Shown piece after piece: positions 8,855-16,838 of a DNA stretch of 64,000 nucleotides. The DNA is from Noviherbaspirillum sp. L7-7A (lineage in GTDB: Bacteria > Pseudomonadota > Gammaproteobacteria > Burkholderiales > Burkholderiaceae_D). A program made the translations under genes and the position numbers. The stretch is from positions 496,001-560,000 of the forward strand of contig NZ_JAHQRJ010000002.1 in assembly GCF_019052805.1 (NCBI RefSeq), written 5' to 3'. Positions within the stretch are counted from its first letter, which is position 1, and each line of letters starts with the position of its first letter. The notes beneath the pieces are model-generated. The model saw only the letters and a program-made list of their open reading frames with translations, was not told the origin of the DNA and searched no databases.

Positions 8855-9163
8855 ATGAAACTGATACAACTCTTCCTGCCAGTCTACGACCAGCACGGCA
8901 AGGCCTTTGCCAAGTCCTATTTTGACCAAGCGCGCAGTGAACTGACCGATCGGTTCGGCGGCGTCACCGCCTTCGTGCGCTCCCCCGCAGTGGGCGCATG
9001 GCAGGACCCCGACGGCGAGGTCTGCCGCGACGATGTCTACCTGTATGAAGTGCTGGCCGATACGCTGGACCGTGACTGGTGGCAAGCCTATCGTGCCCGC
9101 TTGGAACGGCAGTTCAGCCAGGATGTGATCCTGGTGCGAGCGACCGATACCGAAGTGCTCTAA
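8855..9163 (+). CDS. Conserved hypothetical protein, 102 aa
   Basis: A compact, soluble protein beginning MKLIQLFLPVYDQHGKAF and containing RFGGVTAFVRSPAVGAWQD and YEVLADTLDRDWWQAYRARL. It has no signal peptide or membrane segment. The composition and even pattern of charged and hydrophobic residues look like a real folded protein, possibly a ferredoxin-like dimer. It sits 61 bp after the aldehyde dehydrogenase behind a strong hairpin and lacks an obvious Shine-Dalgarno. Its last four bases overlap the convergent DUF1275 gene. I recognise it only as a small uncharacterised proteobacterial type. Confidence 0.7.
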   Translation: MKLIQLFLPVYDQHGKAFAKSYFDQARSELTDRFGGVTAFVRSPAVGAWQDPDGEVCRDDVYLYEVLADTLDRDWWQAYRARLERQFSQDVILVRATDTEVL

Positions 9164-9927
9164 GCCCCACGCTTGCGCAGCCGGCGCAGCACGGCGCCCA
9201 CATCGTCCAGCATCGGCACCAGTGCCAGTCCCGTCAGGATCAGTGCTAGCGGCACGGTGGACAGATAGCCGGTATGCTTGAAGCCGAGTGCGCCGCTGAT
9301 GCCGCCAACAAAGAAGGCTAGCAGCAGCAGGCTCAGCCGCTTCAGGCGGCTGCGGTCGGCCAGCACCCTGGGCCGGTCAGGCCGCTCATGCATGTTCCAG
9401 TAGAACAGTTTGCCGAGTTCGACGCCGATGTCAGTGATGGTGCCGGTCAGGTGGGTAGTGCGTATTTCGGCCTTGGAAATCTTGGTGATGAGCGCATTCT
9501 GCAAGCCCATGATGAAGCACAGCAGCATCACCGTGGCCGGCACAAACAGCCCCTCTATCGTCGACAGCCGCGCGCCCAGCAAACCAAAGCCCAGCAGCAG
9601 CAATGCCTCGACTAGCAGCGGCAGCGCGTACTCGCTGTACAGGCCGCGCCGGCGCGCATAGTTCACCAGGATCGCGGTGAATGCGGCGCCGAACAGGAAG
9701 GACAGCAGCGCGCCGGCGCCGGCTAGCACCGGTCCATAACTACTCAGCATCAGGTTGTCGGCCATGGCCGACACGATGCCCGTCATGTGCGAGGTGTACT
9801 GGTGCACCGCGAGAAAGCCGCCGGCATTGGTGGCGCCGGCAACGAAGGCCAGGGCAATGCCCAGGTGCCAGTTTGCCTGTCTGGTGCGGTGGGGTGCGGT
9901 AAGCCTTCTTGCGTAATGGATGGGCAC
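9160..9927 (-). CDS. DUF1275 (YoaK-type) integral membrane protein
   Basis: A 255-aa protein with about six hydrophobic segments and the family N-terminal signature FVAGATNAGGFLAVHQYTSHMTG. The later MLLCFIMGLQNALITKISK and TTHLTGTITDIGVELGKLFY blocks are also typical. Members are inner-membrane proteins of unknown transport or signalling role. The start is GTG at 9927; no ATG is available in frame at the conserved N-terminus. It overlaps the convergent 102-aa gene by four bases. Confidence 0.85.
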   Translation of the reverse strand: MPIHYARRLTAPHRTRQANWHLGIALAFVAGATNAGGFLAVHQYTSHMTGIVSAMADNLMLSSYGPVLAGAGALLSFLFGAAFTAILVNYARRRGLYSEYALPLLVEALLLLGFGLLGARLSTIEGLFVPATVMLLCFIMGLQNALITKISKAEIRTTHLTGTITDIGVELGKLFYWNMHERPDRPRVLADRSRLKRLSLLLLAFFVGGISGALGFKHTGYLSTVPLALILTGLALVPMLDDVGAVLRRLRKRGA

Positions 9928-10077
9928 TGTCTGGCCTGGTCAGGAAGAGTCGCGGAGAGACTGCGGTTATATTACTTGACCCGACCCTGTTCCCGACAGG
10001 CATGCATGTCTACCTAGATCAAAGGCAGCTAGCTAACCGATGAGCCCCAGCACAGTCAACGCAATCCCTTTTCCAAG

Positions 10078-10458
10078 ATGAATTACCTTTTGCTAAAACA
10101 CCTGCACATGAGCTGCGCCGCACTGAGCGGCGCATTCTTCCTCTTGCGCGGCCTGTGGATGCTGCAGGATTCGCCGCGGCTGGGCCAGCGCTGGGTGCGC
10201 ACCCTGCCGCACCTGATCGACACCGTGCTGCTGGCCAGCGCGGTGACGCTGGTGATGTGGAGCGCGCAGTATCCGCTGGCGCAGCTATGGCTCACCGTCA
10301 AGGTTGGCGCCCTGCTGCTCTATATCGTCCTGGGTTCGGTGGCGCTCAAGCGCGGACGCAGCAAGGGCATCCGGGCTGCCGCCTTCCTCGCGGCGCTGGC
10401 GACCTTCGCCTATATCGTGACGGTGGCGCTAAGCAAGAATCCGCTGCCGCTGAGCTAA
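10078..10458 (+). CDS. SirB2-family membrane protein
   Basis: A 126-aa protein of four predicted membrane helices, starting MNYLLLKHLHMSCAALSGAF, which is the SirB2 family pattern (conserved KHLH and RGLWML). Members are small inner-membrane proteins; the Salmonella relative was linked to invasion-gene expression, but no mechanism is established. No strong ribosome-binding site is visible. Its stop is immediately followed by the stop of the convergent PadR gene. Confidence 0.8.
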   Translation: MNYLLLKHLHMSCAALSGAFFLLRGLWMLQDSPRLGQRWVRTLPHLIDTVLLASAVTLVMWSAQYPLAQLWLTVKVGALLLYIVLGSVALKRGRSKGIRAAAFLAALATFAYIVTVALSKNPLPLS

Positions 10459-11010
10459 TCAGCCGGCGGCACCGGCCTCGGCCGATTCCAGCAGTGTCAA
10501 CACCTCGCCGGCCCATTGCAGCCAGCTTCGTTCGGCCACGATGCCAGCGCGCAGCACCGCATGCCGCAGTCTCTGCGGCCTGGACAGGGATGCCGCCGCG
10601 AAGTCGCGCTGCTCAATTTCAAGATAGGTGTCGAGCTTGGCCTGATGCTCGGCGATCATGCGGCGCAGTTCCCGGTCTAGGCCATGCGGCCCGATCACAG
10701 CCTCGGCCCGCATCTTGATCAGCAGGGCCCGGTTGGCATTGCTTTCGGTTTCGGGGTTGGCCACCCAGCGCGCCAGTTCCTGCCGCCCCGCCTCCAGCAC
10801 CTGGTACAGCCGGCGGCGGCGCTTGCCGGCGTCATTGTCGTCGGTTGCCATGATCCAGCCGGCATCGGCCATGCGGCCCAGTTCCCGGTAGATCTGCTGA
10901 TGGCTGGCATGCCAGAAATAGCCCATGGACTTGTCGAAGCGGCGCGCCAGGTCGTAGCCGGTGGACGGCTTTTCAAGCAGCGAGGTCAGCAGGGCATGTT
11001 GGATCGACAT
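10459..11010 (-). CDS. PadR-family transcriptional regulator
   Basis: A 183-aa repressor-type protein. The N-terminal winged helix contains the PadR signature (LEKPSTGYDLARRFDKSMGY, then SHQQIYRELGRMADAGWI), and the C-terminal half is the helical dimerisation domain known as Vir_act_alpha_C. It is divergent from an NTF2-like/nitronate monooxygenase operon. The 162-bp intergenic space holds two ATGCAAC-N2-GTTGCAT palindromes, matching the type of inverted site PadR proteins bind. It is inferred to repress that operon and probably itself. Confidence 0.88.
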   Translation of the reverse strand: MSIQHALLTSLLEKPSTGYDLARRFDKSMGYFWHASHQQIYRELGRMADAGWIMATDDNDAGKRRRRLYQVLEAGRQELARWVANPETESNANRALLIKMRAEAVIGPHGLDRELRRMIAEHQAKLDTYLEIEQRDFAAASLSRPQRLRHAVLRAGIVAERSWLQWAGEVLTLLESAEAGAAG

Positions 11011-11052
11011 GGCCGTTATTTTAACGGCTGCCCACCGGAAGCTGCGAAACTT

Positions 11053-11110
11053 TATGCAACCAGTTGCATAGCCGATTCTGCTTTGCTATGCTTTATGCAA
11101 CCAGTTGCGT
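11053..11110. promoter_or_regulatory. Pair of probable PadR operators
   Basis: Site 1 (11053-11070) is a perfect 18-bp palindrome, TATGCAAC-CA-GTTGCATA apart from the 2-bp centre. Site 2 (11095-11110) is the same 16-bp core with one mismatch (GTTGCGT). The centres are 41 bp apart, close to four helical turns, so both would face the same side of the DNA. They lie between the divergent PadR gene and the operon starting at 11173. Confidence 0.75.
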
Positions 11111-11172
11111 ATTGATGCAGCGGCATCCCACGCAGGCCGCGGGAACAGCTGCGAAAAACCCAAGGAGACCGA

Positions 11173-11625
11173 ATGAAAGCCAATGAACTGTCCGATGCCG
11201 CGCAGCGCACGCTGGCCACCTGGCATCACATACTGGAACGCAATGCGATGGAAGAGCTCGACCCGCTGCTATCGGAGCACATCGTGTTCCGCTCGCCGGT
11301 GGCGCACACGCCCTATCTCGGCAAGGCTGCGATCCAGCTGGTGCTCAAGACCGTCAATACCGTATTCGAGAATTTTCGCTATCACCGCAGCTTTGTCAGC
11401 GAGGACGGCCGCAGCATCGTGCTGGAATTTAGCGCCGAGATCGGTGGCAAGGCGTTGAAGGGCATCGACATGCTGCGCTTCGATGACCAGGGCTTGATCG
11501 AGGAATTCGAGGTCATGGTGCGCCCTATGAGCGGCCTGCAGGCGCTGGCGGCGAAGATGGGCGCGCAGTTGGCGTCGGCCACCGGCATGCTCAAAGGCAA
11601 CAGCAACCACAGTGTTCCCGGCTGA
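11173..11625 (+). CDS. NTF2-like (SnoaL-type) small protein
   Basis: A 150-aa protein of the NTF2/SnoaL cone-shaped alpha+beta barrel type. The N-terminal helix TLATWHHILERNAMEELDPL is followed by strands HIVFRSPVAHTPYLGK and YHRSFVSEDGRSIVLEFSA, then IDMLRFDDQGLIEEFEVMVR and a Pro/Leu-rich end, as usual in the family. Members are enzymes or ligand binders; here the substrate is unknown. It starts with AAGGAG before the ATG and is the first gene of an operon with nitronate monooxygenase, controlled by the PadR sites upstream. Confidence 0.82.
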   Translation: MKANELSDAAQRTLATWHHILERNAMEELDPLLSEHIVFRSPVAHTPYLGKAAIQLVLKTVNTVFENFRYHRSFVSEDGRSIVLEFSAEIGGKALKGIDMLRFDDQGLIEEFEVMVRPMSGLQALAAKMGAQLASATGMLKGNSNHSVPG

Positions 11626-11676
11626 AGCCAGCCGGCCACTCTTACTACCCCATACTTTTACCGATCTGGAGCCACC

Positions 11677-12687
11677 ATGTCACTGCCACCCATCCTCGAA
11701 GGCCGCCTCTCGCTGCCCATGATCTGCTCGCCGCTGTTCATCATTTCCAACCCGGACCTCGTGATCGCCCAGTGCAAGGCCGGCGTGGTTGGCTCCTTTC
11801 CCGCCCTGAATGCGCGACCCGAGCCGGCGCTGAATGAATGGCTGGACCGCATCACCACCGAGCTGGCCGAGCACAATGCCCGCCACCCGGACCGGCCGGC
11901 GGCGCCGTTCGCAGTCAACCAGATCGTCCACAAGTCCAACGACAGGCTGGAGCGCGACCTCGATCTGTGCGCGAAGCACAAGGTGCCCATCACCATCACT
12001 TCCCTCGGCGCCCGCGAGGACGTGAACCGCTCGGTGCATTCCTATGGCGGCATCGTGCTGCATGACGTGATCGACAACGCCTTTGCGAAGAAGGCGATCG
12101 ACAAGGGTGCCGACGGCCTGATCGCGGTGGCTTCCGGCGCCGGCGGCCATGCCGGCCGGCTCTCGCCGTTTGCGCTGCTGCACGAAATCCGCGAATGGTT
12201 CGACGGCCCGCTGGCGCTGTCGGGCGCCATTGCCAGCGGCAACGCCATCCTCGCCGCGCAGGCCGCGGGCGCCGACGTGGCCTATATCGGTTCGGCCTTC
12301 ATCGCCACGGCCGAAGCCAATGCCGACGAGCGCTACAAGCAGATGATCGTCGACAGCAGCGCCGCCGACATCGTCTATTCCAACCTGTTTACCGGCGTGC
12401 ACGGCAACTACCTGCGCCAGAGCATCGTCAATGCCGGTCTGGACCCGGAGGCATTGCCGCAATCCGACCCGTCGAAGATGAACTTCGGCTCCGGCGGCGG
12501 CAGCAAGGCCAAGGCCTGGCGCGACATCTGGGGCGCAGGCCAGGGCGTGGGCGCGATCAAGCGCGTGGTGCCGGCAGCCGAGCTGGTAGCCCGTTTCGCC
12601 GACGAGTACCAAGCCGCGCGCCATCGTCTGAACCTGGCCATTGCACCGGTCGGCGGCAGCGCCAGGCCGCAGGCTGTGAACGCCTGA
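11677..12687 (+). CDS. Nitronate monooxygenase (2-nitropropane dioxygenase family)
   Basis: A 336-aa FMN-dependent TIM-barrel enzyme that oxidises alkyl nitronates (such as propionate-3-nitronate) to aldehydes or oxo acids and nitrite. Signatures are the PMICSPLFIISNPDLVIAQ N-terminus, the catalytic-His loop SGAGGHAGRLSPFALL, and the flavin phosphate site around GAIASGNAILAAQAAGADV followed by IGSAFIATAEAN. It lies 51 bp after the NTF2-like gene, with TGGAG before its ATG. A role in detoxifying nitro compounds under PadR control is plausible but inferred; enoyl-reductase relatives share the fold. Confidence 0.85.
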   Translation: MSLPPILEGRLSLPMICSPLFIISNPDLVIAQCKAGVVGSFPALNARPEPALNEWLDRITTELAEHNARHPDRPAAPFAVNQIVHKSNDRLERDLDLCAKHKVPITITSLGAREDVNRSVHSYGGIVLHDVIDNAFAKKAIDKGADGLIAVASGAGGHAGRLSPFALLHEIREWFDGPLALSGAIASGNAILAAQAAGADVAYIGSAFIATAEANADERYKQMIVDSSAADIVYSNLFTGVHGNYLRQSIVNAGLDPEALPQSDPSKMNFGSGGGSKAKAWRDIWGAGQGVGAIKRVVPAAELVARFADEYQAARHRLNLAIAPVGGSARPQAVNA

Positions 12688-12705
12688 CTGACCGGACCAA
12701 CGGGA

Positions 12706-13356
12706 TCAGCGGGCGCGGACGCGGCGTCTCAGCATCAGGCCTAGCCAGCCGAGCAAGCCGGCGCCCAGCAGCGCCGGCATTGGTGGCTCTGGCACGTCAT
12801 TGACGTCACGGCCGTCCCGTGCCTCGCGCACTAGCCAGTGCGTCTGAGGGCTGTCGAGCGGCACGCCAAACAGCTGGCTATCGTATTCGACGGGAAACCG
12901 GTCTTCGGGGTAATAGTAGAAGCGCACGCCAAAGGTCGCGGCATAATCGTCAATCCAGCCGAATTGCCTGCTCTGCTCTGGCGAAAACACGGAATACAGC
13001 GACCATTCCGTAAAGCCGGTGACGAACAGGTTGAGGAAAGCCCGGACCTGCGCCTCGTCGGTAGAGGCCGAAAAATTGCCGCAGCCGAATCCGGTCTGCG
13101 GCTTCAGCAAGCCGCAGCTGAATTCGTCCTGCGTGGAATAGCGGAACCCTTCCAACATTTCACCCGGCGTCATGGCGGCACGGACCTGGTTGACAGAGAC
13201 ATCGCGCGCGTACGACAGCTTCAGCCATTCCAGACCGGAGCTGGTGTCCAACACCGCGCTGTCCGGCCCTAGCGGCGTAGCGACTTCGATAAGTGCCGCC
13301 CGGGCAGTGCCCAGCGACAGAACGGATGCGACCAACAGCATGAGCAACGCTTTCAT
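12706..13356 (-). CDS. PEP-CTERM exported protein
   Basis: A 216-aa protein with a signal peptide (MKALLMLLVASVLSLGTARA). Its body has the DTSSGLEWLKLSYARDVSVN, GFRYSTQDEF and Cys-pair (CGLLKPQTGFGCG) features of a common PEP-CTERM family. The C-terminus is the sorting signal: VPEPPMPALLGAG, a hydrophobic helix, then an Arg cluster RRRVRAR. Such proteins are processed by an exosortase and exported to the surface or exopolysaccharide matrix; no exosortase gene is in the window. The ATG at 13356 is chosen because it begins the signal peptide; a longer frame upstream has no family support. Confidence 0.85.
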   Translation of the reverse strand: MKALLMLLVASVLSLGTARAALIEVATPLGPDSAVLDTSSGLEWLKLSYARDVSVNQVRAAMTPGEMLEGFRYSTQDEFSCGLLKPQTGFGCGNFSASTDEAQVRAFLNLFVTGFTEWSLYSVFSPEQSRQFGWIDDYAATFGVRFYYYPEDRFPVEYDSQLFGVPLDSPQTHWLVREARDGRDVNDVPEPPMPALLGAGLLGWLGLMLRRRVRAR

Positions 13357-13592
13357 GAATATCTTTCCCGGAACCTGGCCGCCAGATGCGGCGCTACTTG
13401 AAAATGCTCCGGCAGGCCGTCGTCTGCGGCTCTGATAAATGGCAAACATGGGAATTAACGACGCGGTCAATCATCCCGGCAATGCGTCGGATCAAGAGCT
13501 GGCCTGTCTGCGCTTCGCAGTAGAGGCTTTGTTGCCCCGGTCGTAGCCATTACACTGCTGCGTACACACCAAAAACTTCAAGAGGAGAACAC

Positions 13593-14492
13593 ATGGCTGG
13601 CATCGGACTCATCGGACTCGGCGTGATGGGCGCGCCCATGGCGCTGAACCTGCAGAACGGCGGACACCAGCTGTTCGTGCATACCCGCACCCGGCGCGAA
13701 CCCGATCCATTGGACGGCAAGGCACGCTATTGCGCATCGGCCGCCGAGGTGGCGCAACGGGCCGACATCATCTTCCTGATGTTGCCCGACACGCCGGACG
13801 TGCAGAAGGTGCTGTTCGACGAGCATGGGGTGGCAGCCGGGCTGTCGGCCGGCAAGGTGGTGGTCGACATGAGCTCGATCTCGCCGATGGAAACAAAGGT
13901 TTTCGCCGAGCGCATCAATGCCCTTGGCTGCGCCTATCTCGACGCGCCCGTATCAGGCGGCGAGGTTGGCGCCAAGGCCGCTTCGCTGACCATCATGGTC
14001 GGCGGCCCGGACGCTGCCTTCGAGCAGGTACGTCCATTGTTCGAGCTGATGGGCAAGAACATCACGCTGGTCGGCGACAACGGCGCCGGCCAGACCACCA
14101 AGGTCGCCAACCAGATCATCGTGGCGCTGACCATCGAGGCGGTCAGCGAGGCGCTGCTGTTCGCCTCCAAGGCCGGCGCCGACCCGGCCAAGGTGCGCCA
14201 GGCGCTGATGGGCGGCTTTGCTTCCTCGCGCATCCTGGAAGTGCATGGCGAGCGCATGGTCAAGCGCACCTTCAATCCCGGCTTCAGGATCGACCTGCAC
14301 CAGAAGGACCTAAACCTGGCGCTGCAGGGCGCGCGGGCGCTGGGCGTGGCGCTGCCCAACACCGCTACCGCGCAGGAGCTGTTCAACACCTGCGCTGCAA
14401 ACGGCATGGGCCGGCTCGACCATTCGGCGCTGTGCCGGGCGCTGGAGCTGATGGCCAATCACCCGATCGCGCCCGACGCGCCGACGCATTGA
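13593..14492 (+). CDS. glxR: 2-hydroxy-3-oxopropionate (tartronate semialdehyde) reductase family
   Basis: A 299-aa beta-hydroxyacid dehydrogenase. The Rossmann motif GLIGLGVMGAPMALNL is at the N-terminus, the substrate loop DAPVSGGEVGAKAASLTIMV is near residue 115, and the catalytic Lys is in GQTTKVANQII near 170. The long C-terminal helix is typical. GlxR/GarR enzymes reduce tartronate semialdehyde to D-glycerate. AAGAGGAG precedes the ATG. It probably forms an operon with the SDR 48 bp downstream. 3-hydroxyisobutyrate dehydrogenase is the main alternative. Confidence 0.85.
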   Translation: MAGIGLIGLGVMGAPMALNLQNGGHQLFVHTRTRREPDPLDGKARYCASAAEVAQRADIIFLMLPDTPDVQKVLFDEHGVAAGLSAGKVVVDMSSISPMETKVFAERINALGCAYLDAPVSGGEVGAKAASLTIMVGGPDAAFEQVRPLFELMGKNITLVGDNGAGQTTKVANQIIVALTIEAVSEALLFASKAGADPAKVRQALMGGFASSRILEVHGERMVKRTFNPGFRIDLHQKDLNLALQGARALGVALPNTATAQELFNTCAANGMGRLDHSALCRALELMANHPIAPDAPTH

Positions 14493-14539
14493 ACGGGCCG
14501 GCGACGAATCAGCCAAGGCCATCGGTCACGCCCGGGACC

Positions 14540-15280
14540 ATGCCGCGCGCGGTGCTGGTCACCGGCGGCGGCCGCGGCATTGGCGCCGCTGTCTGCCGCC
14601 TGGCCGCGCAGCGGGGCTACGCGGTGGCGATCAATTACCTGCATGATGAAGCGGCGGCGCGCCAGCTTGCCGACGAGATTGCTGCAGGCGGCGGCACGAC
14701 CTGCCTGGCGCAGGGCGATGTCGGCATGCAGGCTGATGTCGAGCGCATGTTCGACATTGCACAGGCCCGGCTCGGCCCCCTGTTCGGGCTGGTCAATAAT
14801 GCCGGCATCACCGGCCGCCTAGGCCGCTTCACCGAGGCCGATCCGGCATCGATCGAGCAGGTGTTCCGCACCAATGTGCTGGGCACCATGCATTGCAGCC
14901 GCGCCGCCCTGAAGCGCTTCCGCGACGCGGGCACGCGCGGCGTGATTGTCAATCTGTCGTCGATCGCGGCCGTTACCGCCAGCCCGAATGAGTACGTGCA
15001 TTACGCCGCCAGCAAGAGCGCGGTCGAGACCTTCACGCTGGGTCTGGCGCGCGAGGTCGCGGCGGACGGCATCCGGGTCTGCGCAGTGGCGCCCGGCTCG
15101 ACCCTGACCGGCATCCACGCCGCCGCGGGCGAGCCCGACCGGCCGCGGCGGGTTGCGCCGAAGATCCCGATGGGCAGGCTAGCCACGCCGGAAGAGATTG
15201 CCGCGCCGGTGATATGGCTGCTGTCGGATGAGGCTTCCTACATCACCGGAACGGTGCTGCGCTGCGCGGGGGGCCTCTGA
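14540..15280 (+). CDS. SDR-family oxidoreductase
   Basis: A 246-aa classical short-chain dehydrogenase: coenzyme motif TGGGRGIG at residue 8, NNAG near 87, and the catalytic Ser and YAASK motif (LSSIAAV, then HYAASKSAVE) near 138-160. The C-terminal SYITGTVLRCAGGL is the usual family end. The second Gly-rich position and the NYLHDEAAA segment suggest NADP preference. It follows glxR by 48 bp. A long in-frame extension upstream is only a shadow of glxR and was discarded. Substrate unknown. Confidence 0.85.
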   Translation: MPRAVLVTGGGRGIGAAVCRLAAQRGYAVAINYLHDEAAARQLADEIAAGGGTTCLAQGDVGMQADVERMFDIAQARLGPLFGLVNNAGITGRLGRFTEADPASIEQVFRTNVLGTMHCSRAALKRFRDAGTRGVIVNLSSIAAVTASPNEYVHYAASKSAVETFTLGLAREVAADGIRVCAVAPGSTLTGIHAAAGEPDRPRRVAPKIPMGRLATPEEIAAPVIWLLSDEASYITGTVLRCAGGL

Positions 15281-15427
15281 GTTCCTGGCAGACTATCGTC
15301 ATGCAGCCCGCGCTCGGAAAAGCTGGTCAGCGCCAGGAGGGTGCGCCCGGCTGCGAAAGCGCGTCGCCTGTGCAAAGTGGTGGAAAAGACAGCAATGCCG
15401 CGGCAGGTTTCAGCAATACGCTGAATG

Positions 15428-15457
15428 CGCGAGCCTGCACGGCATCGCAGGCTCGCG
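15428..15457. terminator. Bidirectional hairpin between convergent genes
   Basis: A perfect 11-bp stem (15428-15438 with 15447-15457, core GCGAGCCTGC/GCAGGCTCGC) with an 8-nt loop. It lies between the end of the SDR gene and the end of the oppositely oriented S51 peptidase, the position expected for a shared terminator. No long T tract is present on either side. Confidence 0.6.
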
Positions 15458-15477
15458 TCTGTCTGCCGGCGCCTGGC

Positions 15478-16683
15478 TCAGTAAGGCGACGCAGTCAGCT
15501 CTCCCGACACCGCATCAAAGGTCCGCGGCTTGAGCCCACTCCACTCCCCCAGATTGAACACCGTCCCGGAGTCAGTTAGCTTCTGCACCTCCACCGTCGT
15601 CATGGTCAGCGGCTTGCCGTCAAGGCAGGCGGTGGGCGGATTCAGCGGCCGCACGAAATACACTGCGCTCTCGGTGCTGGTGGACGGATTGGTCACCCGC
15701 CGCGCTGTGACACCTGCGCGATCGCCCTGCACCAGCAGCGCCGTCTCCACAGCGATACCGATGCCGCGCGCAGTGCCCGTCCCGCCGCCAGCTGGGAGGA
15801 TGCCGCCGCTGCAGCCGGTGCTGCCATCCGGCCGGACCAGACGCGCCACGAAGGCAAACAGCCGGCCCATGCGGTCGCGGCTATCGAGATGGGAATCGGT
15901 GATCAAATTGGCCAGCGCCGGCGGTGCGATGAAGCCGCCGGTCGGTGCCGGCGGTGCCGGGTCCAGCGTCATGTATTTGTTGTAAGGATTGGATAACGCC
16001 TGCTTCGACGTCACCGTCCCATTCAGCGCGGCATAGTCGAACTGGCCTAGCACCGCGAGGCCGGCGCTGGTGCCGCCCAGGGGTATGTTTTTCGCCATCA
16101 GGCTCTTTAGCGTGCCATCGAGCCTGGTGCCTTTCCAGTAGCGGATGTAGTCGGCCTGGTCGCCACCGGCGATGAAGACCGCATTGGCGCGGCCGACGAT
16201 GGCATTGACCGTCTCGTCATTGGCCGCCTCGATGCTGGGAATGACCAGGGTTTCCACCGAGCTCAGTCCGAGCGCGGCACCCCCAACCCACAACTCTGCC
16301 GGCGGCGACGAGGTTGAGGAAGCATCGTTGCTGTAATAAATGTACGGGTTATAGGCCTCGGTGCCGGTGGCGCGGATCACCACGAAGCGGCCACCGGTTT
16401 TCGGCGTGATGCCCGCCCGGTCTATCATCCACCGGAATGCCTCGTCCACATCCGGTCCGCCGCCCATCAGCACGAAGGAAGGTGCATTCAGCGTGGAAGG
16501 CGCGCTCACCGCGGCATCCGGATTGCCGGTTGCGAAGTAACTGTAGCTTGCTGTAGAAGCGGGTTTCCTGGTGCCTGCGATTGCTGCAGGCTGCGTTGCG
16601 AGCAGCAGGGCCAAGCCGGCTGTCATGATGCCTTGTCCGGCCAGGCGGCGGCAGGTGCGCAATAATCCGCTTCGGGTAGTCAT
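15478..16683 (-). CDS. Exported cyanophycinase-like peptidase S51
   Basis: A 401-aa protein with an N-terminal signal sequence (MTAGLALLLATQPAAIAG region). It carries the S51 class-I-glutamine-amidotransferase-like fold: FVLMGGGPDVDEAF, then FIAGGDQADYIRYWKGT, and the nucleophile elbow GGTSAGLAVLG containing the catalytic Ser. DSHLDSRDRMGRLFAFVARL is also characteristic. Cyanophycinases hydrolyse the Asp-Arg storage polymer to dipeptides; an exported form would act on external polymer. The ATG at 16683 has GGAG nine bases upstream. Related dipeptidase E-type specificity cannot be excluded. Confidence 0.8.
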   Translation of the reverse strand: MTTRSGLLRTCRRLAGQGIMTAGLALLLATQPAAIAGTRKPASTASYSYFATGNPDAAVSAPSTLNAPSFVLMGGGPDVDEAFRWMIDRAGITPKTGGRFVVIRATGTEAYNPYIYYSNDASSTSSPPAELWVGGAALGLSSVETLVIPSIEAANDETVNAIVGRANAVFIAGGDQADYIRYWKGTRLDGTLKSLMAKNIPLGGTSAGLAVLGQFDYAALNGTVTSKQALSNPYNKYMTLDPAPPAPTGGFIAPPALANLITDSHLDSRDRMGRLFAFVARLVRPDGSTGCSGGILPAGGGTGTARGIGIAVETALLVQGDRAGVTARRVTNPSTSTESAVYFVRPLNPPTACLDGKPLTMTTVEVQKLTDSGTVFNLGEWSGLKPRTFDAVSGELTASPY

Positions 16684-16838
16684 GCTGGGAGTCTCCGTTA
16701 TTGAATGCGTCGTTAGGATCGGGCAAGAGGCAGGCCTGAGCCAGGCCGACTTCATAGGTACCGTCCAGAATGTTCTTTAAACGAACATAAGCACCAATAG
16801 TCACATAAAAGAAGGGCACTGCAAAGCACCCGCGTCGT

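Noticed and set aside
13730-14539. Upstream extension of the SDR frame through glxR
   Set aside because: The Rossmann motif begins directly after ATG 14540; upstream residues are a shadow of glxR with no similarity to any domain.
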